A DNA stretch of 18,505 nt, from the NCBI GenBank assembly GCA_025928125.1, contig JAICKD010000007.1, forward strand, positions 1-18,505, written 5' to 3'. The position numbers were made by a program, and so were the translations under genes. Shown piece by piece: positions 7,745 to 14,810 of the stretch (positions are counted from its first letter, which is position 1; each line of letters begins with the position of its first letter). The DNA is from Ktedonobacterales bacterium (GTDB lineage: Bacteria; Chloroflexota; Ktedonobacteria; Ktedonobacterales; JADMIN01). The notes under the pieces are model-generated. The model ran no database searches, was not told where the DNA came from, and was given only the letters and a program-made list of their open reading frames with translations.

Positions 7745-8173
7745 TCAACTGGTCAGTATGAGATAGACCGCCAGCACAATGGCCGCCAGCACCAGCAGCA
7801 GGCTCAGGGTAAATTCCAGAGCGGGAGACCAGCGATACATATGCTGGTCGATAGCCTGCCCGGTGCGGAGGTAGTCCAACCCAGCAAGGAGGACCAGGAT
7901 GCCGCCTATCACGACTAGCGCCGTCCCGAATACGGTCGAGACGCCCTCGGGGAGATTGCGTGGCAGCGTCAATCGCAGCTCGCGCAGCAGCAGACCAAAC
8001 CGCGCTACCACGAATCCCAGCGCCATCACCGCGATGCCGGTGCGCGCCCAGGCGAGCATGGTGCGCTTGTTGGCGAGATGGTCACGGACAATGTCGCCTG
8101 GTGTGCGCTCAATGGTGGGTGTCTTATCGGGTGTCTCGTCGGCGGTCTTATCCGTACCCTGCTCACCCGCCAT
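7745..8173 (-). CDS. DUF202 (YidH-like) membrane protein
   Basis: The 142-residue protein has an acidic Thr/Asp-rich N-terminus, then RDHLANKRTMLAWARTGIA (30-48), the hallmark of the DUF202/YidH family (usually 'R..LA.ERT.LAW.RT'). Three hydrophobic segments follow at about 45-63, 80-101 and 119-141. The family is a small inner-membrane protein of unknown function. The ATG at 8173 is preceded by GGGGGAG with a short spacer. It follows the DUF2273-type gene by 30 bp on the same strand, so it is probably the last gene of the Asp23 operon. A linkage of DUF202 to the Asp23 system is inferred from this position only. Confidence 0.87.
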   Translation of the reverse strand: MAGEQGTDKTADETPDKTPTIERTPGDIVRDHLANKRTMLAWARTGIAVMALGFVVARFGLLLRELRLTLPRNLPEGVSTVFGTALVVIGGILVLLAGLDYLRTGQAIDQHMYRWSPALEFTLSLLLVLAAIVLAVYLILTS

Positions 8174-8203
8174 CTGGCTCCCCCGTCATGTGCGTGTAGC
8201 GGT

Positions 8204-8410
8204 TCAGGACTGCGAGCGCCGCCCCTGCAAGTCACTCCAGAGATCGGCGAGATTGATGTTGCCCGCGCTGAGGCTGTTGACCGCCGTACCAATTAGCCAG
8301 CCGACGAGGGCGAGGACGCCGGTGAGCACCATGGCGCCGAATCCCAGCCACGCCCAGACGACCCCGAGCGCCAGACCGATCAAGAGACCGCGTGTTTGTG
8401 CTGATGTCAT
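8204..8410 (-). CDS. Small DUF2273-type membrane protein
   Basis: This 68-residue protein has two closely spaced hydrophobic stretches (about 8-24 and 26-46) with glycines (GLLIGLALGVVWAWLGFGAM), followed by a short polar tail. Its size, helix pair and place directly behind amaP match the DUF2273 proteins that accompany Asp23 and AmaP in Firmicutes and Actinobacteria. Sequence alone is too short to be certain. The ATG at 8410 is preceded by AGGAGG, about 12 nt away, a slightly long spacing. The gap to amaP is 57 bp and to the DUF202 gene 30 bp. The likely role is as a membrane partner in the envelope-stress complex. Confidence 0.75.
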   Translation of the reverse strand: MTSAQTRGLLIGLALGVVWAWLGFGAMVLTGVLALVGWLIGTAVNSLSAGNINLADLWSDLQGRRSQS

Positions 8411-8467
8411 GGTGTTGCTATCCCTCCTGAACCTGTCGGCCTCTCTCGTCTGCGTATTTGTCCGAGG

Positions 8468-9082
8468 CTACGCCACGCGCGGCGTGCGGCGGCGCTGGTC
8501 TTTGACTACCGGGGTGGTTTGGGCCGTCACATGCACTTCGGCGACCGGTAGCCCGAGCTGCGTCTGCACGGAGTCTTTGACGCGCTCCTGAAGCTGTTGC
8601 CCGACGGTGGGCGCATCGGCGTCCCAGGCCAGCGAGGCGCGCGTCGAGATACGGAGGCCATCGGCGCCGTCCTTCACCTCAGGCTCGTCGGCATGCACCA
8701 CCCCCGGCACATCTTCCGCCACGTGCCGCACGAGATCGCGCACCATCGAGCGGCCAAGCGTCACCTGTCCCAGACTGTCCTGGCGGACGACATACTGCTT
8801 CGGTTCGCGCTGTCGCCGGAACAACCGGCCAATTGGCAATAGCTCCAGGATGACCAGCACCAGCCCGACAATCGCCAGCAGCAGCGCGATGAGGACGGCA
8901 AGGTTCGTCGTCGCCCCGCGCAACAGCGCGACCGCCCGCCATGCGTTGTAGAGCGCGAGGATGGCGCGCAGATACTCGTTCTCGGGTACGATAATGCCGG
9001 TGAGCAGGAGGAAGGTCGTGGCGCCGAATGCCAACAGGATGATGGCCAGCACGAGCATGACGATGCGGTTGAAGATATTCAT
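8468..9082 (-). CDS. amaP: AmaP-type alkaline-shock membrane anchor protein
   Basis: The 204-residue protein starts MNIFNRIVML, the typical opening of AmaP. It has two membrane helices (8-31 and 60-83) joined by a short loop, then a basic stretch (LFRRQREPK), then a soluble domain (97-190) resembling Asp23/Gls24. That domain includes VTLGRSMVRDLVRHVAEDVP and ends in LPVAEVHVTAQ. In Staphylococcus aureus, AmaP anchors Asp23 at the cytoplasmic membrane. I chose the ATG at 9082, which has GGAGG 8 nt upstream; earlier in-frame codons give an Arg-rich lead with no ribosome site. It lies 50 bp behind the second Asp23-like gene and is followed by the DUF2273-type gene, the classical order. The call rests on topology, opening motif and context together. 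Confidence 0.87.
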   Translation of the reverse strand: MNIFNRIVMLVLAIILLAFGATTFLLLTGIIVPENEYLRAILALYNAWRAVALLRGATTNLAVLIALLLAIVGLVLVILELLPIGRLFRRQREPKQYVVRQDSLGQVTLGRSMVRDLVRHVAEDVPGVVHADEPEVKDGADGLRISTRASLAWDADAPTVGQQLQERVKDSVQTQLGLPVAEVHVTAQTTPVVKDQRRRTPRVA

Positions 9083-9132
9083 GTGTCTAACCTCCAGCCT
9101 CCGGCGCGCCATCGCAGGCATCCGCGCGATTC

Positions 9133-9615
9133 TCAGCGCAGATCGTCGATGTACACGTCAACCCGCGCGAGTGGCGACGAGATCGTATCCCGCAGGCCAC
9201 CATGCGCCGCCTCACGGATACGGTCGGCGATATCTCCCAGGACGCTCCCTCCCTCCGTCCCGTGCCTGGCCGAATCCGTGGCAGCGGCTGCTGACATCTC
9301 ATGGCAGTAGGCCTCACTCAAGACCACATGGGCCTCGAGCGCGAGCTGGTCCGGGGTGAGGTGGCGCACGACGATACCGGCCACCCGCTTCCCCGCGCCA
9401 TAGGTCGCCACCAGTGCGGGGACGCCTGGGCTGATATTCACGACCCCAGGCGCCGCGCGGATAGCCTCTGCGGCGGCGGTGGCAATGGTGAAGTCACTCA
9501 CGTGGTTCGCCGGGCCTTCTTCTGCCGCGATCGCGGTCTCGCGTGGCGCGGCTGCCGATACGGATGCGGATGCCGTAGGGCGCGCCGCTGGCCGCGTGAC
9601 GGTGGCGTGTGGCAT
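9133..9615 (-). CDS. Divergent Asp23/Gls24-like protein
   Basis: The 160-residue protein has an Ala/Pro/Thr-rich, probably disordered start (1-35), then a domain resembling Asp23/Gls24. AAAEAIRAAPGVVNISPG (47-64) aligns with the family's first helix and turn, AGIVVRHLTPDQLALEAHVV (79-98) with its central strands, and ADRIREAAHGGLRD (130-143) with the last helix. It ends VDVYIDDL, like the 'V.V.V..L' strand. A cysteine and histidine (YCHEM, 103-107) lie in an insertion not usual for the family. The protein is cytosolic and possibly a partner of AmaP. The ATG at 9615 has GGAGGAG close upstream. It lies 27 bp behind the canonical Asp23 gene, a tandem duplicate that has diverged. Confidence 0.75.
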   Translation of the reverse strand: MPHATVTRPAARPTASASVSAAAPRETAIAAEEGPANHVSDFTIATAAAEAIRAAPGVVNISPGVPALVATYGAGKRVAGIVVRHLTPDQLALEAHVVLSEAYCHEMSAAAATDSARHGTEGGSVLGDIADRIREAAHGGLRDTISSPLARVDVYIDDLR

Positions 9616-9642
9616 GCGCTCCTCCGTTCCCGCGCCATCGCG

Positions 9643-10140
9643 CTACTGCACGCGCGGCGCCTCAGACTCCTGAGCGAAATAGAGGTCAGCCGCGTTGATG
9701 TTCACTTCTTTGACGGTGAGGCCGGTCATGCCGCGCACGCGCTCCACGATGTTCTGGCGCACCGCCTCGGCGACCTGTGGGATGTTGATGCCATAGTCAA
9801 CCGTCATATTCAGGTCTACCGCGGCCTCGCGCTGCCCGACCTCAACGCTCACCCCTGTGGTCCGCTGGTCGGACCGGGCAAGACGCCCGGCGAAGCCAGC
9901 GATGGTGGCTCCCGCGCCCATGGGGACAAGGTCATGCACCCCATCGATCTCACGGGCGGCCGCCGCGACGATCTTCGCGACCACGCTATCGGAGATGACC
10001 GTTTTCCCCTGGCCGGTATCCAGCTGGACGGCATCTGTCTGCTGCGCCGGAACAAGCGCGCTATCGGCGGACGATCGTGACGTTGTGGCGGTGGGTGTGT
10101 TCGACCGTTTGGCATCTGGCTCCATGCGTGCTTCGGACAT
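9643..10140 (-). CDS. Asp23/Gls24 family envelope stress response protein
   Basis: The 165-residue protein has a polar, disordered lead (1-43) and then a complete Asp23/Gls24 domain (about 44-158). GKTVISDSVVAKIVAAAARE (45-64) is the family's opening strand and helix. IDGVHDLVPMGAG (65-77) is the conserved turn, VDLNMTVDYGINIPQVAEAV (108-127) the core, and VKEVNINAADLYF (143-155) the closing strand. Asp23 is abundant in the Firmicutes cytosol, forms a layer at the membrane through AmaP, and is induced by alkaline and cell-wall stress. I chose the ATG at 10140 because AAGGAGA lies just upstream. It is the first gene of the minus-strand run Asp23, Asp23-like, amaP, DUF2273, DUF202. Its leader carries phased repeats and a hairpin. 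Confidence 0.93.
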   Translation of the reverse strand: MSEARMEPDAKRSNTPTATTSRSSADSALVPAQQTDAVQLDTGQGKTVISDSVVAKIVAAAAREIDGVHDLVPMGAGATIAGFAGRLARSDQRTTGVSVEVGQREAAVDLNMTVDYGINIPQVAEAVRQNIVERVRGMTGLTVKEVNINAADLYFAQESEAPRVQ

Positions 10141-10157
10141 GATCGTCTCCTTCAGGG

Positions 10158-10183
10158 GAGGGCGCCGCGCCGCGGAGACCCTC
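10158..10183 (-). promoter_or_regulatory. GC-rich leader hairpin upstream of the Asp23 gene
   Basis: On the minus strand, GAGGG and CCCTC enclose a second stem CCGC-GGC-GCGG with a small internal loop. It ends about 17 nt before the ATG at 10140 and close to the ribosome site AAGGAGA. Such a structure could influence translation of the operon. I infer this from base pairing only. Confidence 0.4.
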
Positions 10184-10199
10184 ATCGGTGTCTGCTAGC

Positions 10200-10228
10200 G
10201 CTCTGGTATTGCTCTGGCGCCGCTCTGG
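10200..10228 (-). repeat. Three GCTCTGG direct repeats with exact 11-bp period
   Basis: GCTCTGG stands at 10200-10206, 10211-10217 and 10222-10228, with 4-nt spacers that differ (TATT, CGCC). On the minus strand this reads CCAGAGC three times, 60-88 nt upstream of the Asp23 start and downstream of a TATAGT box. Conserved units with unconserved spacers at helical phase look like a protein-binding array rather than a slippage product. Confidence 0.7.
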
Positions 10229-10253
10229 CAGGGCAGGTAAATTCAGTGCTTCT

Positions 10254-10259
10254 ACTATA
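10254..10259 (-). promoter_or_regulatory. Possible -10 box of the Asp23 operon
   Basis: The minus strand reads TATAGT (5 of 6 to TATAAT), preceded by CT, about 114 nt upstream of the Asp23 ATG. There is no recognisable TTGACA 16-18 bp upstream, so an activator or an alternative sigma factor may be needed, or the match may be chance. If used, the three GCTCTGG repeats lie within the first transcribed bases. Confidence 0.35.
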
Positions 10260-10659
10260 AGCGACGGCATGAGCCGCTGCCCCATGCGCAAGGAGCATTT
10301 CACAGGCTAGTTCAGCGCTCGTCCAGATGGCGGTTGACACCTAGCCTCAGGGTCAGTGCGGGTTCCTTGCGGTTCGCTGGCCCGCTCTTCTGACGCAGGC
10401 ATCGCTCGCGCGGCGCATGACCCGTGTCAGGGTGCTTTCTTGGAGGGGCGCTCACCCCAAGGCCAGAGAACCACTACCCGCCGGGTGGGCGCCAAGACTG
10501 GCCCCAAAGATGCCCCCTGCGCCGGGCGAATCAACTACGTCCGCGCCCTACACTGACGGGAAAGCGGTGGAGTGTATTCACATCCGCTGCCTCGCCATGC
10601 CACCGGGGAAGCGGGTCTTTTAACTATCGTCGCGAAGTCGAGAAAGTGAGGGCAGTAGT

Positions 10660-11094
10660 GTGAGCAGTGATGATATGAGACAACCGATGCAATCGGCGCA
10701 ACAGGCGCCCGGACAAACAGGCGGACAGCCAGCGACCGCCGAGATAGCGGAGTTTTTCGACAAGGTGGCGGCGCTCGGCGTTCAGCCGCGGCTGCGGGCG
10801 GTCTCTGGCACATGTGTATTCAACATCACGGGTGCGGGGAGCTGGCGCGCGACCATCACGAACGGACTGCCCACCATCACGCACGACGCGCCTGAGGATG
10901 GACCTGCCGACTGCACGATGGAATGCTCCGCGCAGGACTTTCTGCGCGTCGTCCATCGTGAGGGCAACCTCAACGTCCTCGCGGCGTTTCTGCAGGGTCT
11001 GGTAAGGGTCACGGGGAATATTGGCTTCGCCACCTCTCTATTGGGAAGTGTGACCTTCGATCCCGTCGGCATGCCCGGCGCTCAGCCGCGTTAG
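10660..11094 (+). CDS. SCP2 sterol-binding-domain protein
   Basis: The 144-residue protein has a Gln/Pro/Gly-rich lead (1-27), then an SCP2-like domain. EIAEFFDKVAALGVQPRLR (28-46) begins it, followed by the strands TCVFNITGAGSWRATITNGL (51-70). DCTMECSAQDFLRVVHREGN (84-103) and LAAFLQGLVRVTGNIGFA (107-124) form the typical end, as in 'd....l....l.G.i...G'. SCP2 domains bind lipids or other hydrophobic ligands in a tunnel; bacterial ligands are mostly unknown. The protein is cytosolic. The start is GTG at 10660, with GAGG 6 nt upstream; the ATG at 10675 is a less likely alternative. It is 58 bp ahead of the debranching-enzyme gene on the same strand, so the two are probably co-transcribed. 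Confidence 0.85.
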   Translation: MSSDDMRQPMQSAQQAPGQTGGQPATAEIAEFFDKVAALGVQPRLRAVSGTCVFNITGAGSWRATITNGLPTITHDAPEDGPADCTMECSAQDFLRVVHREGNLNVLAAFLQGLVRVTGNIGFATSLLGSVTFDPVGMPGAQPR

Positions 11095-11111
11095 TTCCCG
11101 ATAGTCCCTGA

Positions 11112-11130
11112 TCATCCGCATCGCGGATGA
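11112..11130 (+). promoter_or_regulatory. 8-bp hairpin between SCP2 and debranching-enzyme genes
   Basis: TCATCCGC and GCGGATGA pair perfectly round the loop ATC. The structure lies 17 nt after the SCP2 stop and just before the ribosome site AAGGAG of the next gene. No T-run follows, so it is more likely an mRNA-processing, stability or translation-setting structure than a terminator. Confidence 0.5.
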
Positions 11131-11152
11131 ATGCACATCCAAGGAGAAGGCT

Positions 11153-13273
11153 ATGGCCGGTAACACCGTCAGCATCCTCGAAGGGAATACGTTCGTCGTC
11201 AGCGATCTGCGCGGCGATATCGCCGCGACCCCTACCGACACGACCGGATTGTTCGCCTTTGACACGCGCTATCTCTCGCGCTGGCGTCTCACCATCGATG
11301 GCACGACGCCGAACTCGCTCTCGACCGACGATCTCCAGTATTTCTCGGCCCAGTTCTTTCTCGTGCCGGGAACCGGAACCATCTATGTGGACGCCGATAT
11401 CTCGATCATCCGCAAGCGCGCGGTTGGCAAGGGATTTCACGAGGATGTGATTATCCTGAATCACAGCGCCAAAGCCGTGGACATGGAGGTGAAGATCGAG
11501 GCTGGGTCGGATTTCGCGGACCTCTTTGAGGTCAAGGATAAGCTCGCGAAGAAAGGCGAATTCTACACCACGGTCACCGATGGCCGCCTTGTGCTCGGCT
11601 ATCGGCGCGAGACCTTCGAGCGCGAAACCTGGATTACCTCGAGCGTCCCAGCCGAGATCGCGAACACCGACACGAATACGCCCACCCTGACCTACCACGT
11701 GCATATCGAGCCACACGGACAGTGGGACACCGGCCTGGATATCTCGCTGGGCAAGATCTTCAAGGGGATCGGCTACCCGACAGCCAAATACCACTCGGCG
11801 GAAGAACATGCCCAGCCCGATATGCGGAAGGGTCTGGATGACTGGCTTGCCGATGCGCCGCGGCTGGTCTGCGAGTGGGAGACGCTCACCGATACCTATA
11901 AGCGCAGCCTGGTGGACCTCGCGGCGTTGCGCTTCTTTCCCATGGGCGTACCGGGCGCGGCGCTGCCAGCGGCGGGGCTGCCCTGGTTCATGACGGTGTT
12001 CGGGCGTGATAGCGTGCTGACGAGCCTTCAGGCGCTGCCATTCGCGCCGGATCTGGCGGAGTCGACGCTGCGCACCCTCGCCGGGCGCCAGGGTCGGCGC
12101 GTGGATGACTTCCGCGACGAAGAGCCGGGCAAGATCATGCACGAGCAGCGCTTCGGTGAGATGACCGCGTTTCTCGAACGCCCACACTCACCCTACTATG
12201 GCTCCGCCGACGTGACGCCGCTCTTCCTCGTGCTCCTCGACGAATACGAGCGGTGGACCGGCGATGTTGATCTGGTGCGACGACTCGAGCCGAATGCGCG
12301 CCAGGCCCTCGAATGGATCGACAACTACGGCGACCGCAATGGGGACGGCTACATCGAGTATGCGCGCCGCAATGAAGAAACTGGCCTGGAAAACCAGTGC
12401 TGGAAGGACTCCTGGAACTCCATCGTCTTCGCCGATGGTACGCTCTCCAAGCTGCCACGCGCGACCTGCGAGATACAGGGCTACGCCTACGACGCGAAGG
12501 TGCGATGCGCCCGGCTCGCGCGCGAGATTTGGGGCGATCATACCCTGGCCGAGCGCCTGGACCGGGAAGCCGTTGAACTGAAGCTGCGGTTCAACCGCGA
12601 CTACTGGATCCCTGAGCGCAAATGCTTTGCCCTCGCCATCGACGGAGATGGGCGACAGGTGGACTCGCTGACCTCGAATATTGGGCATCTGCTCTGGAGC
12701 GGGATTGCCGATGATGAGAAGGCGGCGGACTGCGTTCAGCACCTCATGAGCGACAAGCTCTTCTCCGGCTGGGGCATACGGACGATGGCCGAGGGTGAGG
12801 GCGCGTACAACCCGATTGGGTACCACGTCGGCACTGTCTGGCCGTTCGACAACTCGTTCATCGCGCTGGGCCTGCGGCGCTATGGCTACCGTGACGAGGC
12901 GGCGCGCGTCGGCTACGGCATCCTGGAGGCGGCGCAGTTCTTCCGCGGGCGGCTGCCAGAGGCATTCGGAGGGTATCGCCGCGAGCGCACCCAGTTCCCT
13001 GTCGAATACCCGACCGCGTGCAGCCCACAGGCATGGTCAACGGGGGCGCCGCTGCTCATTCTCCGCGTGCTACTTGGCCTCGAACCGGTCACCGACCGGC
13101 TGCTGGTAGACCCCGCGCTACCCACCGAGATTGCCGAGATCCAGCTGCTCGATATCCCCGGACGATGGGGGCATGTCGATGCGTTTGGGCGCGGGCGTAT
13201 CGACCTGACAAAGCTGAAAATCTCCGCGCCAGCGCCCGAAGAGACGCCCTTCGTCGTCGCCGGTCAGTGGTGA
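11153..13273 (+). CDS. Glycogen-debranching-type amylo-alpha-1,6-glucosidase (GDE_N_bis plus (alpha/alpha)6 domain)
   Basis: The 706-residue protein has two parts. The first 195 residues form the beta-rich GDE_N_bis domain, with TGLFAFDTRYLSRWRLTIDG (31-50). From about 215 to 660 follows an (alpha/alpha)6 barrel with landmarks LPWFMTVFGRDSVLTSLQ (276-293), GKIMHEQRFGEM (326-337), GLENQCWKDSWNSI (411-424), GWGIRTMAEGEGAYNP (539-554), YHVGTVWPFDNS (557-568) and ACSPQAWSTG (622-631). The acidic residues in those motifs are candidates for catalysis. Such proteins are annotated as amylo-alpha-1,6-glucosidases and are presumed to trim alpha-glucan branches or related oligosaccharides in the cytosol; I see no signal peptide. 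Activity of this branch is largely unproven. AAGGAG lies 6 nt before the ATG. The last 10 bp overlap the convergent glycosyltransferase gene. Confidence 0.92.
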   Translation: MAGNTVSILEGNTFVVSDLRGDIAATPTDTTGLFAFDTRYLSRWRLTIDGTTPNSLSTDDLQYFSAQFFLVPGTGTIYVDADISIIRKRAVGKGFHEDVIILNHSAKAVDMEVKIEAGSDFADLFEVKDKLAKKGEFYTTVTDGRLVLGYRRETFERETWITSSVPAEIANTDTNTPTLTYHVHIEPHGQWDTGLDISLGKIFKGIGYPTAKYHSAEEHAQPDMRKGLDDWLADAPRLVCEWETLTDTYKRSLVDLAALRFFPMGVPGAALPAAGLPWFMTVFGRDSVLTSLQALPFAPDLAESTLRTLAGRQGRRVDDFRDEEPGKIMHEQRFGEMTAFLERPHSPYYGSADVTPLFLVLLDEYERWTGDVDLVRRLEPNARQALEWIDNYGDRNGDGYIEYARRNEETGLENQCWKDSWNSIVFADGTLSKLPRATCEIQGYAYDAKVRCARLAREIWGDHTLAERLDREAVELKLRFNRDYWIPERKCFALAIDGDGRQVDSLTSNIGHLLWSGIADDEKAADCVQHLMSDKLFSGWGIRTMAEGEGAYNPIGYHVGTVWPFDNSFIALGLRRYGYRDEAARVGYGILEAAQFFRGRLPEAFGGYRRERTQFPVEYPTACSPQAWSTGAPLLILRVLLGLEPVTDRLLVDPALPTEIAEIQLLDIPGRWGHVDAFGRGRIDLTKLKISAPAPEETPFVVAGQW

Positions 13274-14388
13274 TGCGCGTCGTACGCGCCATTGGCTTCG
13301 TTGGCGTCAATGATGTCATCTAAGTCGGCCACAGGCAGTTCTCTGGCCCACGGAAGCAGCAGGCGCTCATTGCCCAGCGCCTGCTGGTAGACGTGGAGGT
13401 ATTTTGCCGCCATCACGCGCGTATCGAACCGTTGCAGCGCGTAGGCGCGGCACCCTCGGCGTGAGATACGCGAGACGTTGCGCGCGGCGGCCACCAGTGT
13501 CTCTTTGTCCATGCTGCTGTAGCCCGTCACGCCGTCTTCAAGCAGTTCTGGCGCGGCGCCGGTCGGGCAAGTGAGCACGGGTGTGCCGCAGGCAAGCGCC
13601 TCGATGAAGACCATGCCGAATGGTTCGTGCCAGCCGATGGGCATGAGCAGCGCCAGGGCATGCGCCATCAGGTCGCGCTTCGCCGCCTCATCGACCTCGC
13701 CCAGCCACTCGATCAACGGGTGGTTGAGCAGGGGACGGATCACGCCATCGAAGTACGGCATCTCATGATGATCGACCTTGGCGGCAAGTTTGAGCGGGAT
13801 TCCGGCGCGCAGGGCGATCTCGATGGCGACATCCGGGCGCTTTTCTGGCGACATGCGACCGACGAAGGCGAGATACTCCCCTGGCTCGGCGACGAACGGG
13901 AAACTCGCGACATCGACGCCGTGGTGAATCGTGGCGACATAGCGCAGGTCGGGCAGGCTGGCGCGCTGCGCATTGCTGATCGAGACATAGTTGGCGGTGG
14001 GATAGCGTGGATACGCGCGCTGGGCGTTGAGCGTGGTAAGGTCGCCGTGCAGCGTCAGCACAGTCGGTGTGGCGCTGCGGCGGGCGAAAGGCAGCGTGAG
14101 GTAGTCCAGGTGCGAATGGATCACGTCGAAGCGCTCGGCATCTCCATAGACATCTTCGAGCATGCCGATGTGGTACGCAGTGGCGTCCATCACGGGATCG
14201 AAGTTGATCGCCCGTTCCAGCGTCGCGACGAGCCGTGCGCTCGTGTGTGAATCGCCGCTGGCAAACAACGTCACCTCATGACCAAGTTGGACAAGCGCCT
14301 CCGTCAGCTCATACACCACACGCTCCGTGCCGCCATACCCGTGCGGAGGGACAGCGACCTGGAGCGGGGCGATTTGAGCGATGCGCAT
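13264..14388 (-). CDS. GT4-family (GT-B fold) glycosyltransferase
   Basis: The 374-residue protein opens MRIAQIAPLQVAVPPHGYGG, with the glycine-rich GYGGTE (17-22) acceptor/donor loop of GT4 enzymes. FVGRMSPEKRPDVAIEIA (175-192) marks the start of the C-terminal Rossmann domain. EPFGMVFIEALACGTPV (255-271) is the E-x7-E nucleotide-sugar motif with Glu255 and Glu263. It moves a sugar from a nucleotide donor, retaining configuration; donor and acceptor are unknown. The tail is acidic and ends in AHHH. I chose the ATG at 14388, with GGAGG 5 nt upstream. The neighbouring debranching enzyme, convergent on the other strand, hints at glucan or trehalose-like sugar metabolism, but this is only context. 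Confidence 0.92.
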   Translation of the reverse strand: MRIAQIAPLQVAVPPHGYGGTERVVYELTEALVQLGHEVTLFASGDSHTSARLVATLERAINFDPVMDATAYHIGMLEDVYGDAERFDVIHSHLDYLTLPFARRSATPTVLTLHGDLTTLNAQRAYPRYPTANYVSISNAQRASLPDLRYVATIHHGVDVASFPFVAEPGEYLAFVGRMSPEKRPDVAIEIALRAGIPLKLAAKVDHHEMPYFDGVIRPLLNHPLIEWLGEVDEAAKRDLMAHALALLMPIGWHEPFGMVFIEALACGTPVLTCPTGAAPELLEDGVTGYSSMDKETLVAAARNVSRISRRGCRAYALQRFDTRVMAAKYLHVYQQALGNERLLLPWARELPVADLDDIIDANEANGAYDAHHH

Positions 14389-14810
14389 AACGACCTCCGA
14401 TGGGTTGTGGATTTGGGCGCTGATTGGCCGGGGTGAGTGTACGAACCAAGGGTACGATGATGACATCGTGCATTGATGAAGTTCGCAGAATCAGTACCAC
14501 TTCGCCCCTGAGGGAGCATGCGCTTTCCCCGACGTTGAGCTGTGGCTCTGTGCTGTGTGTGCCGCCGATGATGCTGTACTGGCCGCCGCGCATACTCTGC
14601 TTTTGGATAGCCTGGAACTGCGCTTACGGACTCACCCAGCGTATGGCGCGGGTGAAGCGGACGTTGACTATGCTCAAGATGCGTTCGGCACGGGCGGCAG
14701 GTTGTCGTCTCGATGCCAGTCGCTATGCGACCTGGGACGACAACTGGTTGAGCGGTTGAAAGACGTTGAAGCACACTCAAGCGCATTCACGAACACGAAG
14801 GAGAAGGCAA
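14389..14810. other. 422-bp divergent intergenic region (glycosyltransferase / DUF7144 gene)
   Basis: The region separates two genes reading away from each other and must hold both promoters, but I cannot pick a convincing -35/-10 pair on either strand. Its right-hand three quarters carry the codon-like open frame described separately. The 14389-14480 part holds nothing else I can name. Confidence 0.4.
14480..14810 (+). pseudogene. Possible remnant or unstarted small gene (codon-like frame)
   Basis: From the codon after a TGA at 14477, the plus frame stays open through 14810 and on into the next gene (to 15091). The stretch reads like protein, for example DVELWLCAVCAADDAVLAAA and LLLDSLELRLRTHPAYGAG, with later LVERLKDVEAH. 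Over 40% of its codons begin with G, as in real genes of this window. No ATG begins it: GTG at 14555 is the only plausible start and lacks a ribosome site, and the frame would overlap the well-supported DUF7144 gene. I recognise no family. It may be a decayed gene, a frameshifted 3' end, or chance. Confidence 0.25.

Larger units (their letters stand above)
10141..10659. other. 519-bp divergent intergenic region (Asp23 operon / SCP2 gene)
   Basis: This gap must hold the promoters for both flanking units. Toward the Asp23 side it contains the hairpin, the phased repeats and the -10-like box. Toward the SCP2 side there is an imperfect stem CTTGG-a-GG / CC-CCAAG around 10439-10461 and a weak plus-strand pair CTGACG (10553-10558) and TATTCA (10575-10580), 16 bp apart. 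A perfect TTGACA at 10334-10339 has no -10 partner. The short open frames across 10356-10663 have no coding character. Confidence 0.5.

Noticed and set aside
10334..10339. Perfect TTGACA on the plus strand
   Set aside because: No -10-like hexamer stands 15-19 bp downstream, and it is over 300 bp from the SCP2 start.
11009..12187. 392-codon minus-strand open frame
   Set aside because: It lies opposite the debranching-type hydrolase, whose domain motifs are clear. Its product is Arg-rich with no family likeness.
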